Positions 1 to 8,636 of a stretch of 64,000 bases of DNA are shown here, in pieces. Source of the stretch: JBCBSS01 sp039819065 (lineage in GTDB: Bacteria > Bacteroidota > Bacteroidia > Cytophagales > Cyclobacteriaceae). Within the stretch, counting starts at the first letter, position 1, and every line of letters begins with the position of its first letter. The stretch spans positions 21,866-85,865 of the forward strand of contig JBCBSS010000011.1 of the NCBI GenBank assembly GCA_039819065.1, written 5' to 3'. The translations under genes and the position numbers were made by a program. Under the pieces are notes generated by a model, which saw only the letters and a list, made by a program, of their open reading frames with translations, was not told where the DNA came from and made no database searches.

Positions 1-1
1 G

Positions 2-349
2 CCATCTGAAGTCACATTCAATAAGCAGTCACCTCCCTTACCAGACATTAAACATGAAGCGCAAGATGAGTACGTTAAGATCAACATACGCGCTAATGCT
101 TCGGGGGAATATCAACTGGAGACGATTATCCTCCAACCGTTTGTGAGTGCTTCTTCCCTCATATATCTGAGTAATTCATCTAATCCAGCCGACTTCGACC
201 AGGCAGCATTTGTGGGTTCGATTACCGCCAAAGGCGTGTACCGGTTCAAAATTCCTGCTTCTTCTATCAATAATAGGGATATGGTCAATGTGATTTTCTA
301 CGATAAGGTCAAAGAAAATATTTTCGAAAACATCGAAGTGAAACTATGA
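2..349 (+). CDS. Hypothetical protein, 5' end outside the window
   Basis: The reading frame is open from the first bases of the window to a TGA at 347-349, so the gene starts upstream and only its last 115 codons are visible. The visible part is beta-strand-like, with a hydrophilic stretch followed by alternating hydrophobic residues, and has no motif I recognise. Its stop overlaps the ATG of the next gene (ATGA, 346-349), which indicates translational coupling with the Rieske/ferric-reductase gene. It may be a secreted or periplasmic partner of that redox protein, but this rests on context only. Confidence 0.7.
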   Translation, partial: PSEVTFNKQSPPLPDIKHEAQDEYVKINIRANASGEYQLETIILQPFVSASSLIYLSNSSNPADFDQAAFVGSITAKGVYRFKIPASSINNRDMVNVIFYDKVKENIFENIEVKL

Positions 350-1380
350 GTGTCAATTACGCAGGCGTACTCTGGAACAGACAAAAGCGGATTTACGACA
401 TCGTAATGGTCGTGTTAGTGGCGGCTTTCCTGGTCACATTCATTGTGTTTAATGCCGTCTTTCATCCAGAAATTACGGCCGAGACATTGATTATCCGGGC
501 ATTCGGCTCTTTGGCACTGGTCATGCTACACGTTATTCTTTGTATTGGGCCTTTGGCCAGGCTGAACACCAAGTTCTTGCCTATTTTATATAATCGACGG
601 CATTTGGGAGTGACCATGTTCTTGATGTCTTTGGTGCATGGTGCATTTAGCATTCTTCAGTTTCACGGAGGGGGAAATGAAAACCCACTTCTTTCTGTTT
701 TTCTATCCAATACGAACTACGGATCATTTCTGGATTTTCCATTTCAGACATTGGGTTTTGTTGCGCTCATTATCCTGTTCCTCATGGCTGCCAGTAGTCA
801 TGACTTTTGGCTGAATAATCTGAGCCCAAAAGTTTGGAAGGCCATGCACATGATGGTCTACCTCGCTTATGGCTTGGTGATAGCGCATGTGGTGCTTGGT
901 GTCATTCAGCTAGAAAACAATCCCGTGAGCTTTGTATGGTTAATGGCGGGCATGATCATCGTTGTTTCGCTACACGTTACCGCAGGGTGGAAATCATTTA
1001 AGCAGACCACAGCCAAGAATCAGTTGGCCAATGACGGATTCGTATTAGTATCCAAATTGGAAGACATTCCTGAGGATCGCGCCAAGGTGATCAATACCCA
1101 TGGAGAAAGCATAGCGGTCTTCAAATATTCAGGCAAGCTATCCGCCATTTCTAATGTATGCAAGCACCAGAATGGCCCTTTGGGAGAAGGTAAAATCATT
1201 GATGGCTGTATTACTTGCCCTTGGCATGGCTATCAATACAGGCCTGAGGACGGTTGTTCTCCGCCACCATTTACCGAAAAGGTGAGTACGTATGATCTTA
1301 AAATAGAGCAAGGACAAGTTTGGGTAAACCCTAAACCTTACCCGGAAGGTACTGAAAGGCCTCCCGTAGTGATTAGCTAG
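346..1380 (+). CDS. Ferric-reductase-like transmembrane protein fused to a Rieske [2Fe-2S] domain
   Basis: The 344-residue protein has about six membrane segments (roughly 18-36, 49-68, 89-106, 133-150, 168-188, 196-214) with histidines H62, H98, H168 and H181 placed as in ferric-reductase/YedZ-type haem-b domains. It continues into a cytosolic Rieske domain at 230-335. The cluster ligands are visible as C272-x-H274 and C291-x-x-H294 (sequence CPWH). Known members of these families carry electrons across the membrane through haem b; the Rieske centre would accept or donate them on one face. The physiological donor and acceptor cannot be read here. It overlaps the preceding gene by 4 nt and is followed 4 nt later by a Cys-motif membrane protein, so the three are probably one operon. 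Confidence 0.88.
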   Translation: MSVNYAGVLWNRQKRIYDIVMVVLVAAFLVTFIVFNAVFHPEITAETLIIRAFGSLALVMLHVILCIGPLARLNTKFLPILYNRRHLGVTMFLMSLVHGAFSILQFHGGGNENPLLSVFLSNTNYGSFLDFPFQTLGFVALIILFLMAASSHDFWLNNLSPKVWKAMHMMVYLAYGLVIAHVVLGVIQLENNPVSFVWLMAGMIIVVSLHVTAGWKSFKQTTAKNQLANDGFVLVSKLEDIPEDRAKVINTHGESIAVFKYSGKLSAISNVCKHQNGPLGEGKIIDGCITCPWHGYQYRPEDGCSPPPFTEKVSTYDLKIEQGQVWVNPKPYPEGTERPPVVIS

Positions 1381-1384
1381 ATAT

Positions 1385-2275
1385 ATGAGCAATACCGATC
1401 AAAAAGACGATTTCTATGTAGGTTACATGCCCAAGGCGCCCAAACCTGTAGCCAAGCAAGCCCGGCTATTTGTGGTGATTACAGCTTTGGTAATCATCAC
1501 TACAGCAGCGGTACTTTCTCTCAATCAAAGGGATTACAACAACAGTCAATTCGAGTATGGGCAACTCACCACAGTAGAAGGCTGGTTATATCACGAACCC
1601 GTTCCTATTGTTAAAATCTATGAAGGGAAAGATGTCAATGGCAAGGATCGCTATAAGTCAATCATATTGATCAACTATCTCAAGTTTGGTGCAGCTGACT
1701 TATTAAAAGGCTATGAAGAAAAGATCGGCTCTGAACTGCCGGGCATGAAAGTCAAGCTTGAGGGAACGCTCATTTATTATGATGGTGTAACGTTACTAGA
1801 ACTCACCAATCAGGAAAATGCCCTGATTGAAATTATCAATGGTGAAGTGCCAGAAATCATTAATAGCATCACCGAATTCGGTGAAGTAACCGTACAGGGC
1901 GAAATAGTAGATCCGAAGTGTTATTTCGGCTCTATGAAACCTGGCCTCGGCAAACCGCACCGATCCTGTGCTATCAGATGTATATCAGGCGGTATACCAC
2001 CCATGCTGGCTATCAGTAACGACAGCGGTGACCTTAATTACATGCTTTTGGTCGGGGAAAATGGTGAGCCTATTAACATGGAAGTTTTGAATTACGTAGG
2101 CGATGCTGTGGAAATAACGGGACGATTTCAGATGTATAATGAGTGGTACGTACTATATGCGAAACCTGACCAACAGATAAAAAGAATTGCTAAAGCAGAA
2201 ACTGAAGGTCAGGGCAATGAGGACGGCCAAGTATTTCATAATGCCTCGTCTTCCATCACTATTTGCGGCGATTGA
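1385..2275 (+). CDS. Membrane-anchored protein with conserved Cys/His motif, partner of the Rieske protein
   Basis: A 296-residue protein with one N-terminal membrane anchor (about 27-45) and a large extracytoplasmic region of OB-fold-like beta strands. Near residues 177-207 there is a dense motif with C179, H192, C195 and C199, followed by GGIPP. It has the look of a metal or thiol site. I recognise this motif from proteins encoded beside Rieske and ferric-reductase-like genes in Bacteroidota, but know no assigned function. The gene lies 4 nt after the Rieske fusion gene in the same direction. A role in the same electron-transfer module is inferred. Confidence 0.8.
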   Translation: MSNTDQKDDFYVGYMPKAPKPVAKQARLFVVITALVIITTAAVLSLNQRDYNNSQFEYGQLTTVEGWLYHEPVPIVKIYEGKDVNGKDRYKSIILINYLKFGAADLLKGYEEKIGSELPGMKVKLEGTLIYYDGVTLLELTNQENALIEIINGEVPEIINSITEFGEVTVQGEIVDPKCYFGSMKPGLGKPHRSCAIRCISGGIPPMLAISNDSGDLNYMLLVGENGEPINMEVLNYVGDAVEITGRFQMYNEWYVLYAKPDQQIKRIAKAETEGQGNEDGQVFHNASSSITICGD

Positions 2276-2485
2276 TTTTTCCACCCAAACGACCCGGAAC
2301 ACACCTTATCCGAATTATCACAACTTTTTGAATCAGGTTAAACACTTGATCCCACCGGCCTTACTGATAATACATGCTAACTTAATTGTAGCTCAAGTGG
2401 AAGCATGAAAGACGCTTCTACAGACAAAGAAGGAAATTAAAGGCCAGGTATTTGCTCAAGCCAAACCGGCTGAATGCAAATAGAT

Positions 2486-2938
2486 ATGGTCATTTCTTTT
2501 GATTTGGATGATACATTAATTCCGTCAGGGGCAAATCCATTCCTGACTGAAAAACAGTCCCTTATTCATCGTATCATGGGTGTTGAGCGTCTCAGAAAAG
2601 GCAGTCCGAGTCTGATCAAGTATCTTCAAAACAAGGGTCATTAGGTGGGCATATACACCTCCTCATACAGGCCGATTATGAAGATTAAATGGCAATTTGT
2701 TCTCTATGGCATTGTGTTGGATTTCGTCATCAATGAAAGAATAGCCAGGAAACATCTTCTGGAGCACAGGTTGAACATATCAAAATATCCACCGGCTTTC
2801 AGCATTGACGTTCACATTGATGATTTGGTGGGTGTCGGCTTGGAGGGACATCAACATAACTTCAAAACCATTATCATTTCTGAAACCGATACTTCCTGGA
2901 TCGATAAAGTGAAAAATGAGGTGCTTTTACTTCAATGA
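2486..2938 (+). pseudogene. HAD-like hydrolase gene interrupted by an in-frame amber codon
   Basis: From the ATG at 2486 the frame reads a HAD motif I (DLDDTL) within the first ten residues and runs 52 codons to a TAG at 2642-2644. The same frame continues without a shift (VGIYTSSYRP, then the acidic motif DVHIDDLVGVGLEG) to a TGA at 2936-2938. The two halves together give a normal small HAD protein of about 150 residues, and the stop falls where HAD proteins have the segment just before motif II (IYTS). A single point mutation, most simply AAG or CAG to TAG, is enough to explain it. It could be a recent pseudogene, a sequencing error or, less likely, a readthrough gene. The 210 nt before it (2276-2485) hold no convincing gene. 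Confidence 0.8.
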
Positions 2939-3087
2939 TCTGATCATTTTAGGTCTCCCCCAAAATGTAGGGACTGAGATTTCGTTTTCATTTTGTAACA
3001 ATTCACATTTTTTGAAGTATAACTGTATATGAAAGACAACTTCTTTAAAAGGAGCTTGTCTTTTAAGGTCAAAAAACTAAATCAACC

Positions 3088-5721
3088 ATGAACCGTACCG
3101 CACTACTGATTTTTTTGTGCGCCATACCTTTTTTCGTCCATGCTCAATCCACTGAGCGAAAATCCTATACTACAAAATGGGTGGAAGGTGAGCCTCCGGC
3201 TATCGATGGATTCGGCACCGACAAGGCCTGGCAGCAGGTAGAATGGTCGGGTGACTTTACCCAGCGTTTCCCTAATGAAGGTGAAAAACCCTCTCAGCAA
3301 ACCAGTTTCAAAATTCTATACGATGCCAAGAACCTATATGTCTTGATCAGGGCGTTTGATACCGAGCCGGAAAAGATCGTGAAAAGAATGTCCAGGCGAG
3401 ATGGTTTCGAAGGGGATTGGGTTGAGGTCAATATCGATAGCTATAACGACAAGCGAACTGCTTTCTCCTTTACGGCCAGTGTAACAGGTGTAAAAGGCGA
3501 TGAGTATATTTCCAATGGTGATAATTGGGATTCTAACTGGGATCCCATCTGGTATCTTCGCACCAGCGTCGATGATCAAGGCTGGATTGCGGAATACCGC
3601 ATTCCGTTGAGCCAATTGAGGTTCGCTGAAAAACCGGAACACACTTGGGGCATACAGGTTAATCGCCGTTTTTTCCGCAACGAGGAGATGTCCAACTGGC
3701 AATTTATCGAACAAAATGCCCCGGGTTGGGTACATCTTTTTGGTGAGTTAAGGGGTATAAAAGGCATAAAGCCACAAAAGCAAAAAGAAATACAGCCTTA
3801 CATTGTAGCTCAAACGGAGCGCTTTGAAAAAGAAGAGGGTAATCCATTTGCCACTGGCCGGTCTTCCGATGTCACTTTTGGGGTGGATGGTAAGTTGGGG
3901 ATAACTAGTGACATCACACTGGATTTTACCATTAACCCCGATTTCGGTCAGGTAGAAGCTGATCCTTCTCAGGTTAATCTTTCTGCTTTCCAGGTTTTCT
4001 TCAGTGAGCAAAGGCCTTTCTTTATTGAGGGTAACAATATTCTAGATTTTCGGCTGACCAATTCTGAAGCAGGAGGCCCTTTCAACAGGGATAACCTCTT
4101 CTACTCCCGTAGAATTGGCGGAAGCCCTCACCGCTTTCCAAGTCTCGACGATAATGAATATGCTGACCAGCCAAGCAACACTAGAATATTGGGTGCGGCT
4201 AAGCTCACCGGTAAAAACCAGAATGGTTTCTCATGGGGGGTTTTAGAATCACTTACTGCTGAGGAAAGTGCTGAAGTGGATAACTCAGGGGAACGCCGTG
4301 AAGAAGTGGTGGAACCGATGACCAACTACCTTGTCGGTAGGGTACAGCAAGATATCAACGGAGGTGATTCGTTTATCGGTGGTATGATCACAGCTACCAA
4401 CCGGTTTATTGATGATCCTAGCCTGGAATTCATTCATAGAAGTGCTTATTCCGGCGGTATCGACGTTACACATCGGTGGAAAGACCGAACTTATGCCATT
4501 ACCTTCAATACGTTTTTCAGTAATGTAAATGGCACACCCGAAGCAATTACTCAAACACAGGAAGCGCCAGAGCGCTTTTTCCAACGTCCTGATAACTTCC
4601 GCAAACGTGTAGATACAACCCGAACAGCTCTGACCGGAACGGGTGGTACGCTTACTTTCGGCAAGAATAGTGGGAAATTGGTTTTTCAAACTGGCGCTAC
4701 TTATCGCAGCCCGGAGTTAGAGCTTAATGACATCGGTTTTCTACGCAGCACTGACCAGATCAATCAATGGACTTGGGTGGGCTACCGAATCCAAAAAGCT
4801 TTCGCCATTTTCCGTAATTACCGGGTGAACTTCAACCAATATTTGAACTATGATTTTGGCGGTGTCAATACTTACCGCGCGGTCAACTTCAATACGCACA
4901 TGCAATTCAAGAATTTCTGGTCATTCAGCACTGGTTTTACTACGGAAGGCCGGTCTATCTCAAATTCTGACTTGCGTGGCGGACCTTCCATTATCTATCC
5001 GGGTGGGGTTAATCATTGGTATTGGTTCGGTACGGATAACCGCAAAAAATTCCGAATGAGTTTCAACCAATGGAATTGGTGGGGGCAGGAAGATTATGCC
5101 AGGAACGGTGGTTATTCATTAAACCTAAGATGGCAGCCGACAGACGCTTTCAATATATCACTATCTCCAAGTTATACTTTCAATCGCAATGACCAGCAAT
5201 ATGTGAGTACCGAGGAGTTTGGGGCTCAAGCGCGCTACATTACAGCCCGTATCGACCAGGATACCTATAGAATGACGATGCGTTTTACCTATCTGATCAA
5301 TCCCAACTTATCCATTCAGTATTATGGCCAGCCTTTTGTTTCGCGGGGCGACTACTCTGACTTCAACCGCATTACGAATGCAGGCGCTTCGGAGTACACC
5401 GATCGTTTCCAAAGGTTAGAAGGGTCAGCCATATCCTTTAACGAGGAGGGCGATGAATATTTGGTTGATGAAACGGGTAACGGAACCACCAATTATACCA
5501 TCTCCAACCCTGATTTCAATTTTGTTCAATTCCGATCCAATGCCGTATTGCGCTGGGAATACATCCCTGGCTCTACTTTCTTCCTGGTTTGGACTCAGGA
5601 CAGAACGGCAAGCTTAGACCTCGATGGAGATAGTTCCTTTGGCGGCATTACCAGTGATTTATTGGATGTCACGCCTCACAATATCTTTCTGATGAAGTTT
5701 ACCTATCGATTTGTTTTGTAG
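3088..5721 (+). CDS. DUF5916 outer-membrane protein with N-terminal CBM9-like domain
   Basis: The 877-residue protein begins with a signal peptide (cleavage after HAQ, about residue 20). Residues 35-225 resemble the carbohydrate-binding family 9-like domain (the IDGFGTDKAW start and WVEVNIDSYND are typical). The remainder matches DUF5916, with the hallmark stretch around FFSEQRPFFIEG, and ends in alternating aromatic strands and a terminal phenylalanine region typical of an outer-membrane beta barrel. Such proteins are common in Bacteroidota; the substrate is unknown. The gene stands alone, with about 150 nt of AT-rich leader upstream. Confidence 0.88.
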   Translation: MNRTALLIFLCAIPFFVHAQSTERKSYTTKWVEGEPPAIDGFGTDKAWQQVEWSGDFTQRFPNEGEKPSQQTSFKILYDAKNLYVLIRAFDTEPEKIVKRMSRRDGFEGDWVEVNIDSYNDKRTAFSFTASVTGVKGDEYISNGDNWDSNWDPIWYLRTSVDDQGWIAEYRIPLSQLRFAEKPEHTWGIQVNRRFFRNEEMSNWQFIEQNAPGWVHLFGELRGIKGIKPQKQKEIQPYIVAQTERFEKEEGNPFATGRSSDVTFGVDGKLGITSDITLDFTINPDFGQVEADPSQVNLSAFQVFFSEQRPFFIEGNNILDFRLTNSEAGGPFNRDNLFYSRRIGGSPHRFPSLDDNEYADQPSNTRILGAAKLTGKNQNGFSWGVLESLTAEESAEVDNSGERREEVVEPMTNYLVGRVQQDINGGDSFIGGMITATNRFIDDPSLEFIHRSAYSGGIDVTHRWKDRTYAITFNTFFSNVNGTPEAITQTQEAPERFFQRPDNFRKRVDTTRTALTGTGGTLTFGKNSGKLVFQTGATYRSPELELNDIGFLRSTDQINQWTWVGYRIQKAFAIFRNYRVNFNQYLNYDFGGVNTYRAVNFNTHMQFKNFWSFSTGFTTEGRSISNSDLRGGPSIIYPGGVNHWYWFGTDNRKKFRMSFNQWNWWGQEDYARNGGYSLNLRWQPTDAFNISLSPSYTFNRNDQQYVSTEEFGAQARYITARIDQDTYRMTMRFTYLINPNLSIQYYGQPFVSRGDYSDFNRITNAGASEYTDRFQRLEGSAISFNEEGDEYLVDETGNGTTNYTISNPDFNFVQFRSNAVLRWEYIPGSTFFLVWTQDRTASLDLDGDSSFGGITSDLLDVTPHNIFLMKFTYRFVL

Positions 5722-5914
5722 TAGCCGGTAGTTGGTTTCTGGTTTCGGTAGTCGCGAGGGACGCAGCGATCCAGTTCTATAAAATGTTTCTTTGAAAGAA
5801 ACAGGAAGAAGTAGGTAGAAACAAATAGCAATAGTGAGTATACGTCACTTATATCAACTCATTATACTAACTACTCCAGACTGACTACTCAATACTAATT
5901 ACTCACGGCTGCTC

Positions 5915-6319
5915 TCACTTCCAGGCGCCGAGTATCGCGCCCATGATAGGAAAAGACACTGCGAAGTACCCTCCATCGACAACCCAGAGCTTGATCGAGT
6001 TGCGAGAGAAGAGGTAGTTGACTCCAATGCCTAATGCAATCCAGCCGAATCCAGTGAAGAACCCGTACATAGCTCCCATTCCGGCTCCGATAGCAGGGTC
6101 ATTGAGGAACATGGCCAGATTGAGTGCCATGATAAACTCTAGTACGAAGGCCGTTCCATAAATTTTGCCCATGTTAGCATTCTTGAGATCTTCTTCAGTA
6201 AATCCATTCTCGGCCATCCAGAGCTTACCAAAAATTGGCCCATACCATACAGCGCCAATCATAAAGGTTGATAATGCCGCCACAACCACAGCGAGGTAAT
6301 TAATAGTAGAAAAATCCAT
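5915..6319 (-). CDS. DUF1761 membrane protein (copy 1)
   Basis: A 134-residue protein with four hydrophobic segments and the family hallmarks near the N-terminus (AVWYGPIFGKLWM) and at the C-terminus (GAILGAWK). DUF1761 members are small integral membrane proteins of unknown function. A second full copy lies at 7680-8123 and a truncated third at 7218-7304, all on the minus strand, so this family has expanded here by local duplication. Confidence 0.85.
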   Translation of the reverse strand: MDFSTINYLAVVVAALSTFMIGAVWYGPIFGKLWMAENGFTEEDLKNANMGKIYGTAFVLEFIMALNLAMFLNDPAIGAGMGAMYGFFTGFGWIALGIGVNYLFSRNSIKLWVVDGGYFAVSFPIMGAILGAWK

Positions 6320-6393
6320 CTTACGGTTTATTTTAAGGTTATTAAATAGTCATTAGTATTAAGTAGTTAGGTACTAGTATCAGAGTCCTGGGG

Positions 6394-6408
6394 CGAAAGT
6401 TACTTTCG
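6394..6408. repeat. Short hairpin repeat, copy A
   Basis: A perfect inverted repeat CGAAAGT-T-ACTTTCG followed by TGCCTT. The same 15-bp palindrome with the same following bases recurs at 7318-7332. Both lie beside DUF1761-type sequence, so the copies probably spread with the local duplication. Confidence 0.7.
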
Positions 6409-6461
6409 TGCCTTAATTAGCAGGCTACTATCATTGATAATGTGCCTTTTGCTTTATTAGC

Positions 6462-6557
6462 GCTTACCCTCCAATAAGGTTCTTCCAGAAGGACAGAGTG
6501 AAGTAGGTAGCCCGTAAATCACACTTTTTTCTACCTACTTCTACATATTTCCAGCTT
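6462..6557. repeat. Intergenic direct repeat, copy A
   Basis: This stretch starts GCTTACCCTCCAATAAG and ends TTTCCAGCTTC. It recurs with scattered changes at 7610-7697, including a shared CACACTTTTTTCTACCTA run. In copy B it covers the 3' end of a DUF1761 gene. The rest of the 6320-6648 gap holds no gene that I can support. Confidence 0.7.
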
Positions 6558-6648
6558 CTGTTATCATCGAAATGGCTTCGTCTTTCTACCTTGTCCGTCT
6601 ACTGACGGATCGCCATGACACCACCAAGGAACAGGCATCTGGTATTCA

Positions 6649-7215
6649 CTAACCATTGACTCTCTTGTCCGCCTGGCTTATGAAACCCTTCAGTTTGTCA
6701 TTGATCTCTTCAGTACTGGTTATCTCTACCATGTGCGTAATGCGAGGCATGGTACCTAGGCTCTTGGCTTTCTGTGTGTAGTCATCGAAGGGAAGATCGC
6801 CTAAGTCTAACCCCACCCTGATATTTTTCTTGGTGATTTTAGCTACGGCGTATTCTTTTCCATTTCTGAATGAAATGTACCCTTTAGTCGGAACCACCTG
6901 CACGGCGGGATTCAACGCTTTAACGGCTTTTTCCAAGGCTTGATAAATAGGTAGTTTATCCTCGTTAGTATCAAAATGAGCATTAAACAACGCCTTAGAA
7001 TCATGTACCGGTTTGCCTCCGTTCAGGTAAATGCCCGCTATAAAAGTGGCATTCATGTGGTTGATGCCTTTGTCCTTTTTTAGAAAATCGACCGTTTCTT
7101 TCATCTTCTGGAAGGCTTTTCCTTCAAGGATGCCCATCCAAGCGTCCAGGTCTTCACCGGTCTTTTCCTTAGCTGCGGCTATGAATTCTTGTTCCAGTTC
7201 TTCTGATGTTTTCAT
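6649..7215 (-). CDS. DUF4287 and DUF5655 domain protein
   Basis: A 188-residue soluble protein. Residues 5-65 match DUF4287 (the W-x-x-x-L, K-GI-H pattern is visible as DKGINHMNATFIAG), and residues 80-185 match DUF5655, with the GYISFRNGKEYAVAKI core and a late GTMPRITHMVEI segment. Proteins of this architecture are frequent in Bacteroidota near VOC, YciI and DinB genes; no biochemical function is established. It lies among other such small genes on the same strand. Confidence 0.83.
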   Translation of the reverse strand: MKTSEELEQEFIAAAKEKTGEDLDAWMGILEGKAFQKMKETVDFLKKDKGINHMNATFIAGIYLNGGKPVHDSKALFNAHFDTNEDKLPIYQALEKAVKALNPAVQVVPTKGYISFRNGKEYAVAKITKKNIRVGLDLGDLPFDDYTQKAKSLGTMPRITHMVEITSTEEINDKLKGFISQADKRVNG

Positions 7216-7217
7216 GT

Positions 7218-7304
7218 TTATGCGGTTTCTAATGAAGTGTCATATTTGCGCCATGCGCCTAATGTAATGCCGATGATCTCGTACTCCAATGATACTGAGT
7301 CATA
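7218..7304 (-). pseudogene. Truncated 3' remnant of a DUF1761 gene
   Basis: On the minus strand the frame ending at the TAA at 7218-7220 encodes YEIIGITLGAWRKYDTSLE before meeting an upstream in-frame stop near 7303-7305. This is almost identical to the C-terminus of the intact DUF1761 protein at 7680-8123 (YEIIGITLGAWRKYDTSME). Only about 28 codons are left, with no start. It is the tail of a duplicated gene copy whose 5' part has been lost, located just before the start of the DUF4287 gene. Confidence 0.85.
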
Positions 7305-7317
7305 TTACTCACTGGCG

Positions 7318-7332
7318 CGAAAGTTACTTTCG
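7318..7332. repeat. Short hairpin repeat, copy B
   Basis: Second copy of the CGAAAGT-T-ACTTTCG palindrome seen at 6394-6408, here just upstream of the DUF1761 remnant. Confidence 0.7.
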
Positions 7333-7404
7333 TGCCTTTCCATGTCACATATCATCAGTTGATTATATATCATTGCTTCCTTTCTCTCCCACGCTTTTAG
7401 GAAG

Positions 7405-7540
7405 AAGTCTCAAAAGTCAGTCATTTCTCTCCCGACGGGTCGGGAGAGAAATCTATCTCCATTTAAAGTGTTGGTCATTAATGAGATAGATTTCTCGTTG
7501 CACTCGAAATGACCCCGAAGAGCGTTTTTTGAAACAGCCT
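7405..7540. repeat. Composite palindromic intergenic repeat, copy 1
   Basis: The centre is a perfect 30-bp inverted repeat at 7423-7452 with 14-bp arms (ATTTCTCTCCCGAC and its complement, 2-nt loop). It is followed by GAGATAGATTTCTCGTT and an end GAAACAGCCTC that is partly complementary to the AGTCTCAAAAG start. Related elements with the same TCCCGAC core lie at 24545-24620, 25982-26110 and 60408-60536. All are intergenic. No protein is encoded in the element. Confidence 0.75.
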
Positions 7541-7609
7541 CGTTCATCTATGTATTTCTATTTGTTTCAATGTATTTCTACTTATTTCTGGCTACTTCTC
7601 TTAACTAGT

Positions 7610-7697
7610 GCTTACCCTCCAATAAGTTGCTGCTCAGAGGCACAGGGTGAAGTAGGCAGTGCGCTAATCACACTTTTTTCTACCTATTTCCAGCTTC
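7610..7697. repeat. Intergenic direct repeat, copy B
   Basis: Second copy of the repeat at 6462-6557. It runs into the DUF1761 gene at 7680-8123 so that the last codons and the TAG stop of that gene are inside the repeat. This suggests that the repeat unit includes the 3' end of a duplicated gene and its downstream flank. Confidence 0.7.
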
Positions 7698-8123
7698 CAT
7701 CGAAGTATCATATTTGCGCCAGGCACCTAATGTAATGCCAATGATCTCGTACTTGACAAACACAACCCCGGAGTCGATCAGTGTCAATTCAAAGGATCTG
7801 AGTGTGAAAGCATTCTGCGTGGCGATTTCTAAAAAGATCGAACAAAGCCAAAAGAGGCTGGCTACTTTGAATCCTTCATAGGCCGATTCTATCCTCATTT
7901 TGGCAAAAACGTAGGCCATTAGGTAGGCAATGGCTACTCCCGAAAACAAGGCTAACCCTAGGCCGGCGACCACGTTAAAACTTTCGAAATCTTCTGCTGT
8001 GAGGTTATTAAGCTCTGCCCATCTTATACCGAGAAAAATCTCAGCATACCAGAGCGGAGGAAGCACCTGCACAATGATCGCTGCCACCCATACTGCCAGG
8101 TGATTGATCTTAAGCTTATCCAT
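7680..8123 (-). CDS. DUF1761 membrane protein (copy 2)
   Basis: A 147-residue protein with four hydrophobic segments. It shows the DUF1761 N-terminal pattern (NHLAVWVAAI, PPLWYAEIFLGIRWAE) and the C-terminal GITLGAW. It is diverged from copy 1 at 5915-6319 but nearly identical at its C-terminus to the remnant at 7218-7304. The final residues lie within a repeat shared with 6462-6557. Function of the family is unknown. Confidence 0.85.
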   Translation of the reverse strand: MDKLKINHLAVWVAAIIVQVLPPLWYAEIFLGIRWAELNNLTAEDFESFNVVAGLGLALFSGVAIAYLMAYVFAKMRIESAYEGFKVASLFWLCSIFLEIATQNAFTLRSFELTLIDSGVVFVKYEIIGITLGAWRKYDTSMEAGNR

Positions 8124-8154
8124 AATGTTCAGTTGATTAATTGGTTGAACACCC

Positions 8155-8559
8155 TTAAGGTGTATCGTCTTTCAGTTCGATAGCAAACATACCCTTAGCG
8201 GTGTACCAGGGCCGTATTTCAGTGAGCAAGCGGCCGGCCTGTACGGCAGGATCCCTGGCAACCAATTTTTCCGCCGCTGCCATCGATTCTACTTTCAGAA
8301 TGAAAATGCCACCACCATTTTCGAATGGCCCTGCCAGCATCAGTGTCCCTTCTTGAGCCATTCTACCGATATTGGCCATATGGGCACCCTGAATACTGTC
8401 TACTTGAGCCTTAGGCAATTCTGGCCTATCAGGGTTAGTAATTAATTCTACGAAGTAGTATTTGACTATCTCACTTGGCGCGCCTTCGTTTTGCGCACAT
8501 AGGTCATTATCCGGCATCAGATAGCATACCAGGGTCATGATGAATACAAGCTTTTTCAT
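8155..8559 (-). CDS. Exported YciI-like protein
   Basis: A 134-residue protein with a signal peptide (about 1-22, ending LCAQ) followed by a YciI-like ferredoxin-fold domain: the HMANIGRMAQEGTLMLAGPF segment carries the conserved H and the GPF motif, and a later ARDPAVQAG helix is typical. YciI proteins are usually cytoplasmic and small; the export signal is characteristic of a Bacteroidota subgroup. The catalytic role is unknown. It is 31 nt upstream of the DUF1761 gene on the same strand. Confidence 0.82.
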   Translation of the reverse strand: MKKLVFIMTLVCYLMPDNDLCAQNEGAPSEIVKYYFVELITNPDRPELPKAQVDSIQGAHMANIGRMAQEGTLMLAGPFENGGGIFILKVESMAAAEKLVARDPAVQAGRLLTEIRPWYTAKGMFAIELKDDTP

Positions 8560-8636
8560 ATTGGTTTTTAGTGTTAAAAGGATATTAAATCACTCAATTT
8601 AAGGTTTCTGCATTGGTGGCTCAACAGCATAAATAC

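Noticed and set aside
2187..2408. 73-codon open frame overlapping the end of the Cys-motif gene
   Set aside because: It is out of frame with the supported gene and its sequence shows no motif; the region after 2275 is better read as noncoding before the broken HAD gene.
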